A stretch of DNA of 39,971 nt from Flavobacteriales bacterium (GTDB lineage Bacteria; Bacteroidota; Bacteroidia; Flavobacteriales_G; Salibacteraceae). The position numbers were made by a program, and so were the translations under genes. The stretch is taken from assembly GCA_013204105.1 (NCBI GenBank), contig JABMOM010000004.1, positions 1 to 39,971 of the forward strand, in the 5' to 3' direction. Positions within the stretch are counted from its first letter, which is position 1. The number at the start of each line of letters is the position of its first letter. Below are positions 24,947 through 34,320 of the stretch, in pieces. Under the pieces are notes generated by a model. The model did not search any database and was not told the DNA's origin. It saw nothing but the letters and a program-made list of their open reading frames with translations.

Positions 24947-27169
24947 ATGAAGCAGCTCTTGACCCTCGGATTATTGATCTTGGCCGTACTCTCGGGTAGG
25001 TCACAATTCAATCTTGGGTTTGACCATTACAGCGACATGAAAGTGGTGCACGAAAGCGACACCCTTCGCTTTCCATGGGCTGGGGGATTAAACAACCCAC
25101 AATTCTCATCCTTAGACGTAGATCTAGATGGGGCCAAGGACATCTATGCTTATGAAAGAGATGGAGAAGTGACACGCCTCTTCATCAACGACGGTTTCGG
25201 TGCGTTTGATGTGGACATGAACGGCTATAAAAAACTCCCGCCCGTAGGAGGGAATTTCGTGTTGATGCGGGATTACGATGGTGACGGAAAGCAAGACATT
25301 TTTGCGTCTGGGTACAACAACTACGGCATCGATATTTATCGCAATGTAAGCGACACCTCCTTGCTTTTTGAAATGGCTTCGGAGCGAACCAAGTACGCTC
25401 GACAAGGTGCCAGCTCGCTCTATTTTTATATTCCTGGGAACGACCTTCCTTCCATTGACGACATCGACGGTGATGGTGATTTGGATATTCTCTTCCAAGG
25501 ACAGCTCGAATTCACGCCATACGTTTTACTCTACATTGAAAACCGATCTCAAGAGCTTTTCAATCATAGCGATAGTTTAAAATTCAAACTAGCAAACCCT
25601 TGCTGGGGTAAGGTGCGAGAATACATTTCACAAACCGGATGGACGTTCTACGATTGCGACACAGGCTATGTCACTACCGGAAGGGGTGAACGCCATGGAG
25701 GAACAACCCTCACTACGCTGGATCTGAACGGTGACGGCCTGAAAGACGTCATCACCGGCGATTCCTACAATGAGCACCTGATCAGCTTGATAAATATTGG
25801 CGAAAACGTAGATGCTGTAATCGACCTTACTGCTTCCGATACGACCTTTCCTTCCTACAACACCCCAGCACAAGTGCCTACGCTCCCCGCTGCCTTCATT
25901 GAAGACGTTGACCTGGACGGGGTGAACGACATGCTGGTAGCCCCAAATCAACTCACGGCATTCGCTTCTTTCTACCTCGACACATCGATCAGTTCGCTGG
26001 TCGATTGGTACTACCACAACGCCGGCACCAACACCAACCCACAATTTGAACTGTCAAAAGAGGGCTTCTTCTCTGGAGAAATGATCGACGTGGGGGCGCG
26101 ATCATTTCCCGTCACGGTGGATTTGAACGGCGACGGCTTACTCGATTTAGTGGTCGGGAATGAGGGATACACGATCTATGGGGGCACCGCTGCAGCCTCT
26201 CTTACCTACTATAAGAACGTTGGAACAGCTGAAGAACCGGTCTTCCAATTGGAACAAAAAGACTTGGCCGGCATCACCCAGCTCGAACTAGGATTTGCAC
26301 ACCCGGCCTTTGCCGATCTTGATGACGACGGAGATTTCGACTTACTCGTAGGCGATGACCAAGGCCGCATGCACTATTATAAAAACAAAGGTGTTTCCTC
26401 GATCTACGACTTTCACCTGAACGAACCGATGTTTGCCAACATCGACGTTGACCTCAGCGCGCACCCTTATTTTTTCGACCTGAATCAGGACGACCTTGAA
26501 GACCTAATCATCGGCGATTATTACGGGCAATTCCATTATTACGAAAATGCTGGAACAGGCACTGAACACGACTTTTCACAGAATCCCACCATCGAGAAAA
26601 TGGGAGATGTTCAAACGTTTCACGCCTACGGTGGAGAGGCTACTCCCTACGTTACTAGAAAACTAGACAGTCTTGGAGCCAGCCTTTACATCATGATCGG
26701 CTCGGCCAAAGGCCCCATCTTGGTATACGGGCCCATTACGAGCATTTACGATGACCTTGAAGTAAGCGATTCTATCAACGTAGACGCAACTTTTACGGCC
26801 CCTTTCGGAGCGGATCTCTATGGGGATTTCAGGCATGAACTCCTCATCGGACAGCGAACAGGCGGTGTCATGGCTATGCGCCGCACCGCTGAGATTGGCG
26901 TTGGGACTCCTTCATTGAGGTCTTCACTGCCCTTTGAAGTCTACCCGAATCCTTCGAACGGGGAATTGTCCTTTTCGCTTCCAAAAAAATTCGACCGCCA
27001 CGCCACCCTCAACATTACAGACGTGAGCGGAACGCTCGTTTGGAACGAAAGCCTTCAGGTAGGAGATGGAATTATCTCTAGAGACTTGCACCACTTGAGT
27101 GATGGCGTATACCTGATTACCGTGCGCCAGGCAGATGAGGTGCGCCAAGCCAGATGGGTTAAACAATGA
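24947..27169 (+). CDS. FG-GAP/VCBS-repeat secreted protein with type A T9SS C-terminal domain (copy 1)
   Basis: A 740-residue protein with a signal peptide (residues ~1-20). At least eight calcium-binding-like D-x-D/N-x-D-G repeats run through the protein (for example DYDGDGKQDI, DIDGDGDLDI, DLNGDGLKDV, DLNGDGLLDL, DLDDDGDFDL), typical of FG-GAP/VCBS beta-propeller blades. The last ~75 residues contain YPNPSNGELSF and LSDGVYLITV, the type A T9SS sorting signal. Predicted to be exported across the outer membrane and released or attached to the cell surface. Ligand unknown. Its stop overlaps the start of its paralogue by 4 nt (ATGA). Confidence 0.9.
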   Translation: MKQLLTLGLLILAVLSGRSQFNLGFDHYSDMKVVHESDTLRFPWAGGLNNPQFSSLDVDLDGAKDIYAYERDGEVTRLFINDGFGAFDVDMNGYKKLPPVGGNFVLMRDYDGDGKQDIFASGYNNYGIDIYRNVSDTSLLFEMASERTKYARQGASSLYFYIPGNDLPSIDDIDGDGDLDILFQGQLEFTPYVLLYIENRSQELFNHSDSLKFKLANPCWGKVREYISQTGWTFYDCDTGYVTTGRGERHGGTTLTTLDLNGDGLKDVITGDSYNEHLISLINIGENVDAVIDLTASDTTFPSYNTPAQVPTLPAAFIEDVDLDGVNDMLVAPNQLTAFASFYLDTSISSLVDWYYHNAGTNTNPQFELSKEGFFSGEMIDVGARSFPVTVDLNGDGLLDLVVGNEGYTIYGGTAAASLTYYKNVGTAEEPVFQLEQKDLAGITQLELGFAHPAFADLDDDGDFDLLVGDDQGRMHYYKNKGVSSIYDFHLNEPMFANIDVDLSAHPYFFDLNQDDLEDLIIGDYYGQFHYYENAGTGTEHDFSQNPTIEKMGDVQTFHAYGGEATPYVTRKLDSLGASLYIMIGSAKGPILVYGPITSIYDDLEVSDSINVDATFTAPFGADLYGDFRHELLIGQRTGGVMAMRRTAEIGVGTPSLRSSLPFEVYPNPSNGELSFSLPKKFDRHATLNITDVSGTLVWNESLQVGDGIISRDLHHLSDGVYLITVRQADEVRQARWVKQ

Positions 27170-29358
27170 AGTCCGCACTGATCCTCTTTTCTGCTTTACT
27201 TTTTGCATCCCCTTTGTCAGCGCAATACAACCTTGGTTTTGTAAGCGAACCAGACGGGTTGGTATTCGAAGTAAACGGGCAGACCTTATCGCACGGGGCC
27301 ATTGGCGGATTTGACACCCCTCAATTATCTGAGATCGACCTCAATTTTGATGGAGTAATGGACCTCTTCGTGTTCGATCGAAGAAACGATGTCGTACGAA
27401 CCTACCTCTACCAATCATCCACTGGAAACTACACCTACGCTCCTGAATACGAAGCCAATTTTCCCGCCGACCTGAAGGAATTTGCGCTGCTTCGAGACTA
27501 CGATTGCGATGGGTTTCAAGATATTTTCACGTACTACCTTGCCGGCTTCCGGGTATACCGCAACAACGGAAGCACACCGCTAGGATTCACCAAGGTTACC
27601 GATAAAATCAGGTCCGATTATGGTTCCATCACCACCGGCGCCTTCGTACTAGCGGGCGATATTCCCGCCATCACCGATGTGGACAACGATGGCGATCTGG
27701 ACATCCTGGCTTTCGGCACCGTCAATTCTGAGAACACCATCGAGTTCCATCGAAACCTGTCTCAGGATTTATACAATTCGTGCGATAGCCTTGAATTCGA
27801 AGTCGTAACCCAGTGCTGGGGAAACGTGGAAGAGCCAGCGAATTCTGCAAGCCTCAGTCCGATTACCTGTAAAGGCATTGTGCCGCCGCCTCCATTTGAG
27901 GGCAGGCAAGGCATACACCCCGGTTCGAGCATCCTATTGTTTGATGCGGATAACGATGACGACAAAGACTTGGTAGTGGGAGACATCCAAACCGACAAGG
28001 TTGTATTTGCCGTGAACGTTGGAGACGAAAACGATGCGACCATTGACGTGAACCAGCAAACTACTGACTTCCCGAATAGCACAGATCCCGTGGGGATGCA
28101 ATACCTCGTTTCCGGGTTCCAAATCGATGTTGACCACGACGGTAAACAAGACCTGATCATGTCGGTCAACAACACCATAGACAGCTCTGTGAATGTGCGC
28201 CACATGTGGTATTACCGAAACCTTGGTGCGAATGCTCCTGTCTTTGAACTGCAAACGAAAGAGTTCTTACTCAACGACATGCTCGATCTTGGATCCAATG
28301 CATCCATTGAGGTGATGGATGTGAATGGAGACGGCGACCAAGACATCCTTCTTTCGAACGATTATCGCCGAGGACCGACTGGGTCAACCAACAGCCGCAT
28401 CTATTATTTTGAGCGTCAAGCCAGTGGCACCTACCTTCTCGTTGATGAAGACTTCGCCAATATTTCAACGTACGGGTTACAAGCAGTGACCTTAGCGCTT
28501 GGCGATCTAGATGGCGATGGAGACCAAGATCTGTTATTGGGCGATAGCGAAGGTCATCTGCATTATTTTGAAAACACCCCATCTGGTGGCCTCGCCTCCC
28601 CGTCTCTGTCGGAACCGATTTACAAGGGCATCACCAACATCGGATCCAATGCATCCCCCGAAATCGCTGATGTAAACGGCGATGGATTGTTAGACCTCCT
28701 AGTAGGAGAGCGCGTAGGTACAATCCGCTATTTCGAGAACCTCGGAACCGTCACTGAAGCAGCTTTCGCCTCAACGGCCACTATCCCGAACTTCGGAGGA
28801 ATAGATGTCAGCGTGGATTGTTGTGTCGGGCACGCACAGCCCCGATGGATCAATGACCCTGCATTGGCAAACGGTAAACACCTCATGGTAGGCAGCGACG
28901 AAAAAAAGCTGCTTTTCTATGCCGTTCCCAATGACCTCAACGCTCCCTTTACCTTGGTTGATTCTGTGGTAGTGAATGCGGGACGGCTCTCTGCCAAGCT
29001 AAGCGATCTGGATGGGAATGGTGTGTTTGAATTGATCATCGGGACGGCAGAAGGTGGCGCCAAATACTTGACAAGAGAAGAGAACGTAGTGATCGGTATA
29101 TCTAGTCCGGTAGATCAAAGCTCGTCGTTGAAGCTCTATCCTAACCCGGCTGACCACACATTGCATTGCATCACAGAAAGGCCTTTAAACGGCACCTTAC
29201 GCATCCTCGGCATGGATGGCCGCATACATCTCGAAAAGGCTACGACGCCAGGTATTAAGCAAGTCCTTGAAGTGGACAATCTGAAGGAAGGCTTGTACAT
29301 CTTGACAATTGAAACAGAAACGGGTTCCATCCACCGAAGCTTTACTATCTTGCGATAG
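27166..29358 (+). CDS. FG-GAP/VCBS-repeat secreted protein with type A T9SS C-terminal domain (copy 2)
   Basis: A 730-residue paralogue of the preceding gene with the same layout: signal peptide (to about residue 19, PLSAQ), QYNLGFxS start shared with the neighbour (FNLGFDH), and many Ca-binding-like repeats (DYDCDGFQDI, DVDNDGDLDI, DADNDDDKDL, DLDGDGDQDL, DVNGDGLLDL, DLDGNGVFEL). A near-duplicated segment, LGSNAS/IGSNAS plus DVNGDG, occurs twice (28287 and 28638). The type A CTD has YPNPADHTLH and LKEGLYILTI. The shared NLGF start, stop/start overlap and similar size point to tandem duplication. The LapA-like gene starts directly after its stop. Confidence 0.9.
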   Translation: MKSALILFSALLFASPLSAQYNLGFVSEPDGLVFEVNGQTLSHGAIGGFDTPQLSEIDLNFDGVMDLFVFDRRNDVVRTYLYQSSTGNYTYAPEYEANFPADLKEFALLRDYDCDGFQDIFTYYLAGFRVYRNNGSTPLGFTKVTDKIRSDYGSITTGAFVLAGDIPAITDVDNDGDLDILAFGTVNSENTIEFHRNLSQDLYNSCDSLEFEVVTQCWGNVEEPANSASLSPITCKGIVPPPPFEGRQGIHPGSSILLFDADNDDDKDLVVGDIQTDKVVFAVNVGDENDATIDVNQQTTDFPNSTDPVGMQYLVSGFQIDVDHDGKQDLIMSVNNTIDSSVNVRHMWYYRNLGANAPVFELQTKEFLLNDMLDLGSNASIEVMDVNGDGDQDILLSNDYRRGPTGSTNSRIYYFERQASGTYLLVDEDFANISTYGLQAVTLALGDLDGDGDQDLLLGDSEGHLHYFENTPSGGLASPSLSEPIYKGITNIGSNASPEIADVNGDGLLDLLVGERVGTIRYFENLGTVTEAAFASTATIPNFGGIDVSVDCCVGHAQPRWINDPALANGKHLMVGSDEKKLLFYAVPNDLNAPFTLVDSVVVNAGRLSAKLSDLDGNGVFELIIGTAEGGAKYLTREENVVIGISSPVDQSSSLKLYPNPADHTLHCITERPLNGTLRILGMDGRIHLEKATTPGIKQVLEVDNLKEGLYILTIETETGSIHRSFTILR

Positions 29359-29613
29359 ATGAAGCGGGTCTACTCCATACTGATCTTGATCTTGGTTGTC
29401 CTCTTTGCGGCGTTCATTATTCAGAATGCTGAGATGGTCGACCTCACTTTTTTGGTCTGGGGACTCCAAATTTCCAAGGCACTTCTCATGATTCTTTGTG
29501 CCGGCGTCGGTTTCCTGATCGGATTATTGGTCTTTTCATTTCGCAAAGCGAACAGGGCCAAAGAGGAAGTAAAGCCCCAACCGGAAAAGGTCGTGCCTAC
29601 TTCTGAATCCTAA
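29359..29613 (+). CDS. LapA-like (DUF1049) small membrane protein
   Basis: An 84-residue protein with two membrane helices (~5-23 and ~40-62) separated by IIQNAEMVDLTFLVWGLQ, the characteristic loop pattern of LapA/DUF1049 proteins, and a charged proline-rich tail. In other bacteria such proteins are linked to envelope/LPS assembly (LapA partner of LapB), but no LapB-like gene is near here, so its role is open. It begins immediately after the stop of the FG-GAP protein and ends 1 nt before the convergent aldehyde dehydrogenase stop. Confidence 0.82.
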   Translation: MKRVYSILILILVVLFAAFIIQNAEMVDLTFLVWGLQISKALLMILCAGVGFLIGLLVFSFRKANRAKEEVKPQPEKVVPTSES

Positions 29614-29614
29614 A

Positions 29615-30970
29615 TCACTTCACGTAGACAGTCTTGGCGTTGACGAATTCGTGGATGCCATCGGCAGCCAATTCACGTCCGTATCCAGACTTCTTGATTC
29701 CTCCAAACGGAAGCCGCGGATCACTCTTCACGAGCTCGTTGATGAATACAGCTCCTTCCTCGAAGTCATGGACGCGTGCCAAAACGGCTTCTGCATCTCC
29801 GGTGCATATCGTCACTCCCAAACCAAACGCTGATCGGTTGCTCAGCTCGATGGCTTCGTCAAGGTCCTTGATGCGAATGAAAGGCGCAACAGGGCCAAAG
29901 GTCTCTTCGCCAAAAGCGGGCATTTCAGGTGTCACATCGCGCAAGATCGTAGGCGTGTATTTCGCGCCATCTCGTTTTCCTCCTAGCACAAGTACAGCGC
30001 CTTGGGCTATAGATGCGTCCACTTGCCGCTCAATGCCCTCGGCGAGGTCAACCCGTGCTAAAGGACCGATGTTGGCGTCACCGCTGATGGGATCGGCAAA
30101 TTTTAGTCCTTCCACTTTCGCCTTGAACTTTTCGATGTAGGCATCGTACAGCTCGGTTGCAATCATGAAGCGCTTGCCTGCGATGCAGCTTTGTCCCGTA
30201 TTTAGAAACCGCGCCCTAAAACCAGTGTCAACTGCAGCATCCAGATCCGCATCGGCTAAAACGATGACCGCGTTACTGCCTCCCAATTCAAGAAGACTTG
30301 GTTTGAGCATCTTTCCCGCCGTGGATGCAACCGCCACTCCAGCGCGCTCACTTCCCGTAAGGGAGACAGCGCGCACCAATGGGTGCTCGATTACCTTGCT
30401 CGCGTGATCATTGTCAAGGATCAGCGTGCGAAAAGCATTTTCAGGGTATCCTGCCTCCGCGAATATCTCTTCGATATCAAGTGCACATCGGGTCACATTC
30501 GGCGCATGCTTCAGAATAGCGGTATTGCCTGCCATCAGAGTAGGAGCTGCAAAACGGAATACTTGCCAGAAAGGGAAATTCCACGGCATGATCGCGTAGA
30601 TAACACCCAGCGGTTCGTAGCTCACGTAGCTCTTGCTCGCATCGGTCTCAATTACCTTGGGAGCTAAGAAAGTCTTGGATTGATCTGCATAGTAACGACA
30701 TACCCAAGCACACTTCTCCACTTCGGCGATGGCCTCAGCAATCGGTTTTCCCATTTCTAAGGAAATGTGCTCCGCGTATTTTCTATTGTTGGAGGTCAGC
30801 ACATCAGAAACTTTGTGAAGCAATCGTGTACGCTCTTCAAATGAAGTCTTCTTCCAGAGGCTGTATCGATCATTGACTGCAGTGATGATTCGATCGGTTT
30901 CCTCAACGGAATGCGTCTCGAAACGTTCGATTTCTTCTAATGTCCAAGGGTTGATAGAGGCGACTTCCAT
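29615..30970 (-). CDS. NAD(P)-dependent aldehyde dehydrogenase, succinate-semialdehyde dehydrogenase-like
   Basis: A 451-residue aldehyde dehydrogenase starting at ATG 30970 (MEVASINPWT); the longer reading to 31075 has no family match. Visible are the cofactor/oxyanion asparagine in MPWNFPFWQVFR (~130), the general-base Glu in LELGGSNAV (~230) and the catalytic Cys in NTGQSCIAGKR (~260), then EETFGPVAPF (~350). The short N-terminus and GQSCIAGKR are typical of the SSADH/GabD-like branch, which would oxidise succinate semialdehyde, but other aldehydes are possible. No gabT-like partner is near. It is divergent from the acyltransferase and converges with the LapA-like gene. Confidence 0.9.
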   Translation of the reverse strand: MEVASINPWTLEEIERFETHSVEETDRIITAVNDRYSLWKKTSFEERTRLLHKVSDVLTSNNRKYAEHISLEMGKPIAEAIAEVEKCAWVCRYYADQSKTFLAPKVIETDASKSYVSYEPLGVIYAIMPWNFPFWQVFRFAAPTLMAGNTAILKHAPNVTRCALDIEEIFAEAGYPENAFRTLILDNDHASKVIEHPLVRAVSLTGSERAGVAVASTAGKMLKPSLLELGGSNAVIVLADADLDAAVDTGFRARFLNTGQSCIAGKRFMIATELYDAYIEKFKAKVEGLKFADPISGDANIGPLARVDLAEGIERQVDASIAQGAVLVLGGKRDGAKYTPTILRDVTPEMPAFGEETFGPVAPFIRIKDLDEAIELSNRSAFGLGVTICTGDAEAVLARVHDFEEGAVFINELVKSDPRLPFGGIKKSGYGRELAADGIHEFVNAKTVYVK

Positions 30971-31078
30971 TGTGCTGAAATTTTGCGCAAGATTACGAAG
31001 CTTGAAGCAGATGACACGCGCAATCACATCAAAATAAACGCCCATCAAACGGAATGATTCGACTATGCATCCCAAGCC

Positions 31079-31086
31079 TACATTTG
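31079..31086 (+). promoter_or_regulatory. Bacteroidetes -7 promoter element (TACATTTG) directly before the acyltransferase start
   Basis: Exact TAnnTTTG match. It ends only 4 nt before the GTG at 31091, so transcription would start at or next to the start codon, implying a leaderless mRNA if that start is right. Confidence 0.45.
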
Positions 31087-31090
31087 CAGC

Positions 31091-32353
31091 GTGATTCTAC
31101 TCTTTCATTTTCTCGGTAAATGGTTGCGGTTAGCCTTACGCGGATGGTATAAAAAGGCTTACGTACACTATGAGCAGGAACTGCCCACAGACGGCCCTAT
31201 CATTTATGCTTGCACCCATCCAAACTCTGCGATCGACTACCTTTTCGCACCCTTGTTGACCAATGTGCCAACCTTCGTCATGGTGAGAGGAGACGTTTTC
31301 GAAAAAAAGTCTTTGAATGCGCTATTTCGTTCGATTTACATGTTGCCTGTGTATCGCATCCGCGACGGATTTTCTTCATTGAACAAGAATGAGCAGAGTT
31401 TCAAAGATTGCTACGCCCAATTCGATAAAAATGGCCGGGTCCTCATTTTCTCCGAAGGGATATGCGTTCAAGAAAAGACCTTACAACCGATCCGAAAAGG
31501 AACTGCACGGCTCGCCTTGGACTTTGTACACAAACACGGAGGGAAAAAGATGTACATCGTTTCGATTGCAACCAACTACAGCCGATTCAGGATGTTTCGC
31601 GGTACCGTAATGGTCAATTTTTCTGCGCCCATCGACGTGTCGAAATACGATGCTCGATATGCCGAAAACCCCAACAAAGCCTACGAAGCACTTACCCAGG
31701 AGGTGCACGCTTCCCTCGAATCAAATTTTATTCAAGTAAAAGACTACAAGGACGAACATCTTACCGAGAAAGCGCTCATGGCCTTGCGCTTAGGGCGTTT
31801 GGAACATCGAAAAAATTGGGCCATCGAGGATGAAAGCATCTTTCAGCAAGAGCAAGCCTTGGTAAAGGCGATGAACGAAAAGGGCGCTTCCGCTTTGTCG
31901 GATGAATGGAAACGAAAAGCCGAGGAACTGGACCTCAATCCTTTCCGAGAAGGCTTGCTTAAACAGCGCTTCGGACGAGACGTATACCTTTTTCAAATGA
32001 TCATCCTATCTCCTTTCATTGCACTGGCATGGTTGACGATAGCACTCCCTCATCAGTTAGTACGATGGCTGCTCAAGAATAAGATCAAGGACATCATCTT
32101 CCACAATTCGGTCAGCATCTTTGGGACGCTGACATTCTACCTTTTGTTTCTGACGATCATCACTGTTATTGCCATGGCACAACTGGGATGGATAGGCATT
32201 GCGCTGCCTTTTGGCTTTACGCTCTTGACCTTGCTCGGCATTGAGATGATAGACGAATACATCTTCGCCCTGAAGAATTGGAAGGTGGTAGGAAAACGTG
32301 CTGAATACCAGCAACTCTATGATGAGGTACGCGCCTTGATCAAGCGAGATTAA
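31091..32353 (+). CDS. 1-acyl-sn-glycerol-3-phosphate acyltransferase-like membrane protein
   Basis: A 420-residue PlsC-superfamily acyltransferase. Residues 1-20 are a membrane anchor. The catalytic block is THPNSAIDYL with His43 and Asp49, an H-x5-D variant also usual in Bacteroidetes HPNS-type members rather than the classical H-x4-D. FSEGICVQEKTLQPIRKGTARL (~120) corresponds to the substrate-binding EG block. The C-terminal part has two to three membrane helices (~300-370). No ATG exists before the catalytic block, so GTG 31091 is the likely start. Transfers acyl chains to lysophosphatidate or a related acceptor. It converges with the VOC gene and shares its stop bases. Confidence 0.85.
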   Translation: MILLFHFLGKWLRLALRGWYKKAYVHYEQELPTDGPIIYACTHPNSAIDYLFAPLLTNVPTFVMVRGDVFEKKSLNALFRSIYMLPVYRIRDGFSSLNKNEQSFKDCYAQFDKNGRVLIFSEGICVQEKTLQPIRKGTARLALDFVHKHGGKKMYIVSIATNYSRFRMFRGTVMVNFSAPIDVSKYDARYAENPNKAYEALTQEVHASLESNFIQVKDYKDEHLTEKALMALRLGRLEHRKNWAIEDESIFQQEQALVKAMNEKGASALSDEWKRKAEELDLNPFREGLLKQRFGRDVYLFQMIILSPFIALAWLTIALPHQLVRWLLKNKIKDIIFHNSVSIFGTLTFYLLFLTIITVIAMAQLGWIGIALPFGFTLLTLLGIEMIDEYIFALKNWKVVGKRAEYQQLYDEVRALIKRD

Positions 32354-33390
32354 TCCTTCACTCGTGTCAGTCCAATAACGCTGAATAGGAAACCTGGTAG
32401 TGGCTTATTTTTCCGTGATTCACTGAGCGTAACGCTCCACCCAAGCTTCTTGGATATCGTGATTTTATCCGTTTCCACCAACTCGATCAACGTGCCATCT
32501 GGGTCCTCAACGTAGGCGAACCGTCCGGCGGCTTCACCCATCGAAAAAGAATCTCCTGTGTCAATAGTGAAGGCATTATTTAGGCGCTCCGCCCTCTCCT
32601 TGATGGAATCCATTTTATTGACGTCAAAGCACAAGTGAATGTAGCCTTGGTCTCCCCAAAACCTGCCCGCCATGTTGTGTTCCATAGGCGGCACCGATTT
32701 CACTTGGAGCAATTCAAGGAAGAAATCACCAAAGACCTTTGAGAAGGCACCGTTGTTCCTCCGCTTTGGGGCGAGGCGGACGCGTCGATAGGTCTCTCCG
32801 CCATCCTTCAAGCCTTTCAGGTCATCAAAAACCCGCTCTTCATCAGACAGGATGTTATCAATGCCCATGACCTCTCGGTAAAACGTGAGCGCCTTATCCA
32901 TGTCCGTTACTCCGATCATGATGCCTTCAATGCCTCCAAATTGATCCTTCTTTCGCTTGTACCAACTATCGGATTCAGCGATGACAAAGGGATTGCCGTA
33001 TGGGTCGACCACAGAGAAAGACGCCTTACCCATCGGATCCTTGTGTACTTCGCTTGGATTGCTTTGGCCCAGGCCCGCTCTTGCCGCCGCCGTGTTATCG
33101 CATTTGATGCGGGTGACGAGGAGCCCCGGTCTGCGCAAAGAGAATTCAGGTTGCGCCGCTGGCTGGCGACTGGTGTACTGCCAAATCTCCATGCCTCCAC
33201 CGCCATTCAGATTCATCGCAAGAATGGCGTGGCGGGATTGGACTTTGTCGCCCGTGTATTGCGTCATCAGGGGAGCTTCCGCTGCCTCATCAAATACGGG
33301 CACGTCGAATCCAAAATTCTTACGGTACCACTTGAATGAGTCGTATACATTGGGTGTGCCAATTCCAACTTGTTGAATTCCGTTTATCAT
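32350..33390 (-). CDS. VOC-fold (glyoxalase/dioxygenase superfamily) protein, two domains
   Basis: A 346-residue protein with two vicinal-oxygen-chelate domains: the first opens with INGIQQVGIGTPNVYDSFKWYRKNFGFDVPV, the second near residue 155 with EGIMIGVTDMDKALTFYREVMGI and ends with VEDPDGTLIELVE, a usual metal-ligand Glu. Metal ligands are not certain. This family includes glyoxalases, extradiol dioxygenases and fosfomycin-resistance-like enzymes; the substrate is not recognisable. It starts one nt after the SDR stop and is probably co-transcribed with it, so the two may act on the same compound (inference). Confidence 0.85.
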   Translation of the reverse strand: MINGIQQVGIGTPNVYDSFKWYRKNFGFDVPVFDEAAEAPLMTQYTGDKVQSRHAILAMNLNGGGGMEIWQYTSRQPAAQPEFSLRRPGLLVTRIKCDNTAAARAGLGQSNPSEVHKDPMGKASFSVVDPYGNPFVIAESDSWYKRKKDQFGGIEGIMIGVTDMDKALTFYREVMGIDNILSDEERVFDDLKGLKDGGETYRRVRLAPKRRNNGAFSKVFGDFFLELLQVKSVPPMEHNMAGRFWGDQGYIHLCFDVNKMDSIKERAERLNNAFTIDTGDSFSMGEAAGRFAYVEDPDGTLIELVETDKITISKKLGWSVTLSESRKNKPLPGFLFSVIGLTRVKD

Positions 33391-33391
33391 C

Positions 33392-34195
33392 TTAATCGGG
33401 CTTGAATTTAGTTACGATCGATCGGAAGATCGAAGGGAAAAATCGCTTTATGTAGATGAGCGCTTGCTCTCGTCCTATGTACAACTCCGCCTTTCCATTT
33501 TCAGCCGCTTGAATGATCTTGCGGGCACATGCTTCCGGAGTGATTCCACTTTCTAGTCGTTTATCTCGCGTGCCTTGTTTGCTTCCATCACCGGTCATTG
33601 CGTTTACCGACATATTGGTTTGCACACGTCCAGGCAAGGCCATGAGGATATGGATGTCCTTCCCCGCAGCTTTTAATTCAGCACGTAGGGTCTCAAAGTA
33701 GCCGTGTAAGGCATGCTTTGAGGCTGAGTAGGACGAACGCAAGGGAAAGCCAAAAGCGCCGGCTGGCGAGCTCATGTTGATGATTGTACCGTGATTCCGC
33801 TTCATCATCCCAGGCAAAACCGCTTTCGCCAAGGCCGTGGCTCCAAAGAAATTGGTCTCCATGATCATGCGCTCTGATTCGCGGGACGCTTCCCAAGTCA
33901 AGGCACGCTGACTTACGCCGGCATTGTTCACCAACACATCCACTTCATCTATCAGGAGTCTATGCTCTGTCAATGCAGCGTTGATGGAAGATTCGTCGGA
34001 CACATCCATGCGAATGACCTTATGGCGAGCTCCAGCTAGGGACGCTACCAAGGCATTCAATTTTTCTGCGTTCCGACTGCTCAATATGAGCTGAGCACCC
34101 TTGGCAGCAAATGCATGTGCAAAAGCCTCTCCGATGCCGCTTGAGGCACCGGTGATCCACACCTTTTTGTCTTTCCAATGGTTTGACTTCGACAT
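33392..34195 (-). CDS. Short-chain dehydrogenase/reductase (SDR)
   Basis: A 267-residue classical SDR. The NAD(P)-binding TGASSGIGE is at residues ~15-23, NNAGVS near 90, the catalytic Ser in INMSSPAGAFG (~139), and the catalytic YSASK with its lysine (~154). An Arg after the second strand (SSRN, ~41) hints at NADP preference. The substrate is unknown. Starts at ATG 34195; divergent from the DUF547 lipoprotein and upstream of the VOC gene with a 1-nt gap. Confidence 0.9.
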   Translation of the reverse strand: MSKSNHWKDKKVWITGASSGIGEAFAHAFAAKGAQLILSSRNAEKLNALVASLAGARHKVIRMDVSDESSINAALTEHRLLIDEVDVLVNNAGVSQRALTWEASRESERMIMETNFFGATALAKAVLPGMMKRNHGTIINMSSPAGAFGFPLRSSYSASKHALHGYFETLRAELKAAGKDIHILMALPGRVQTNMSVNAMTGDGSKQGTRDKRLESGITPEACARKIIQAAENGKAELYIGREQALIYIKRFFPSIFRSIVTKFKPD

Positions 34196-34320
34196 TGCGA
34201 GTACAAACGAAGCAGTTTTTGTCGAATAATCGTGTGTGTCTGCGTTCCTTTACCAACGAAATGGTCCTGAAAACTTGTAATGAAGCAAGGTTTGGATCGT
34301 CCTTGCTCGTGATGACACGC

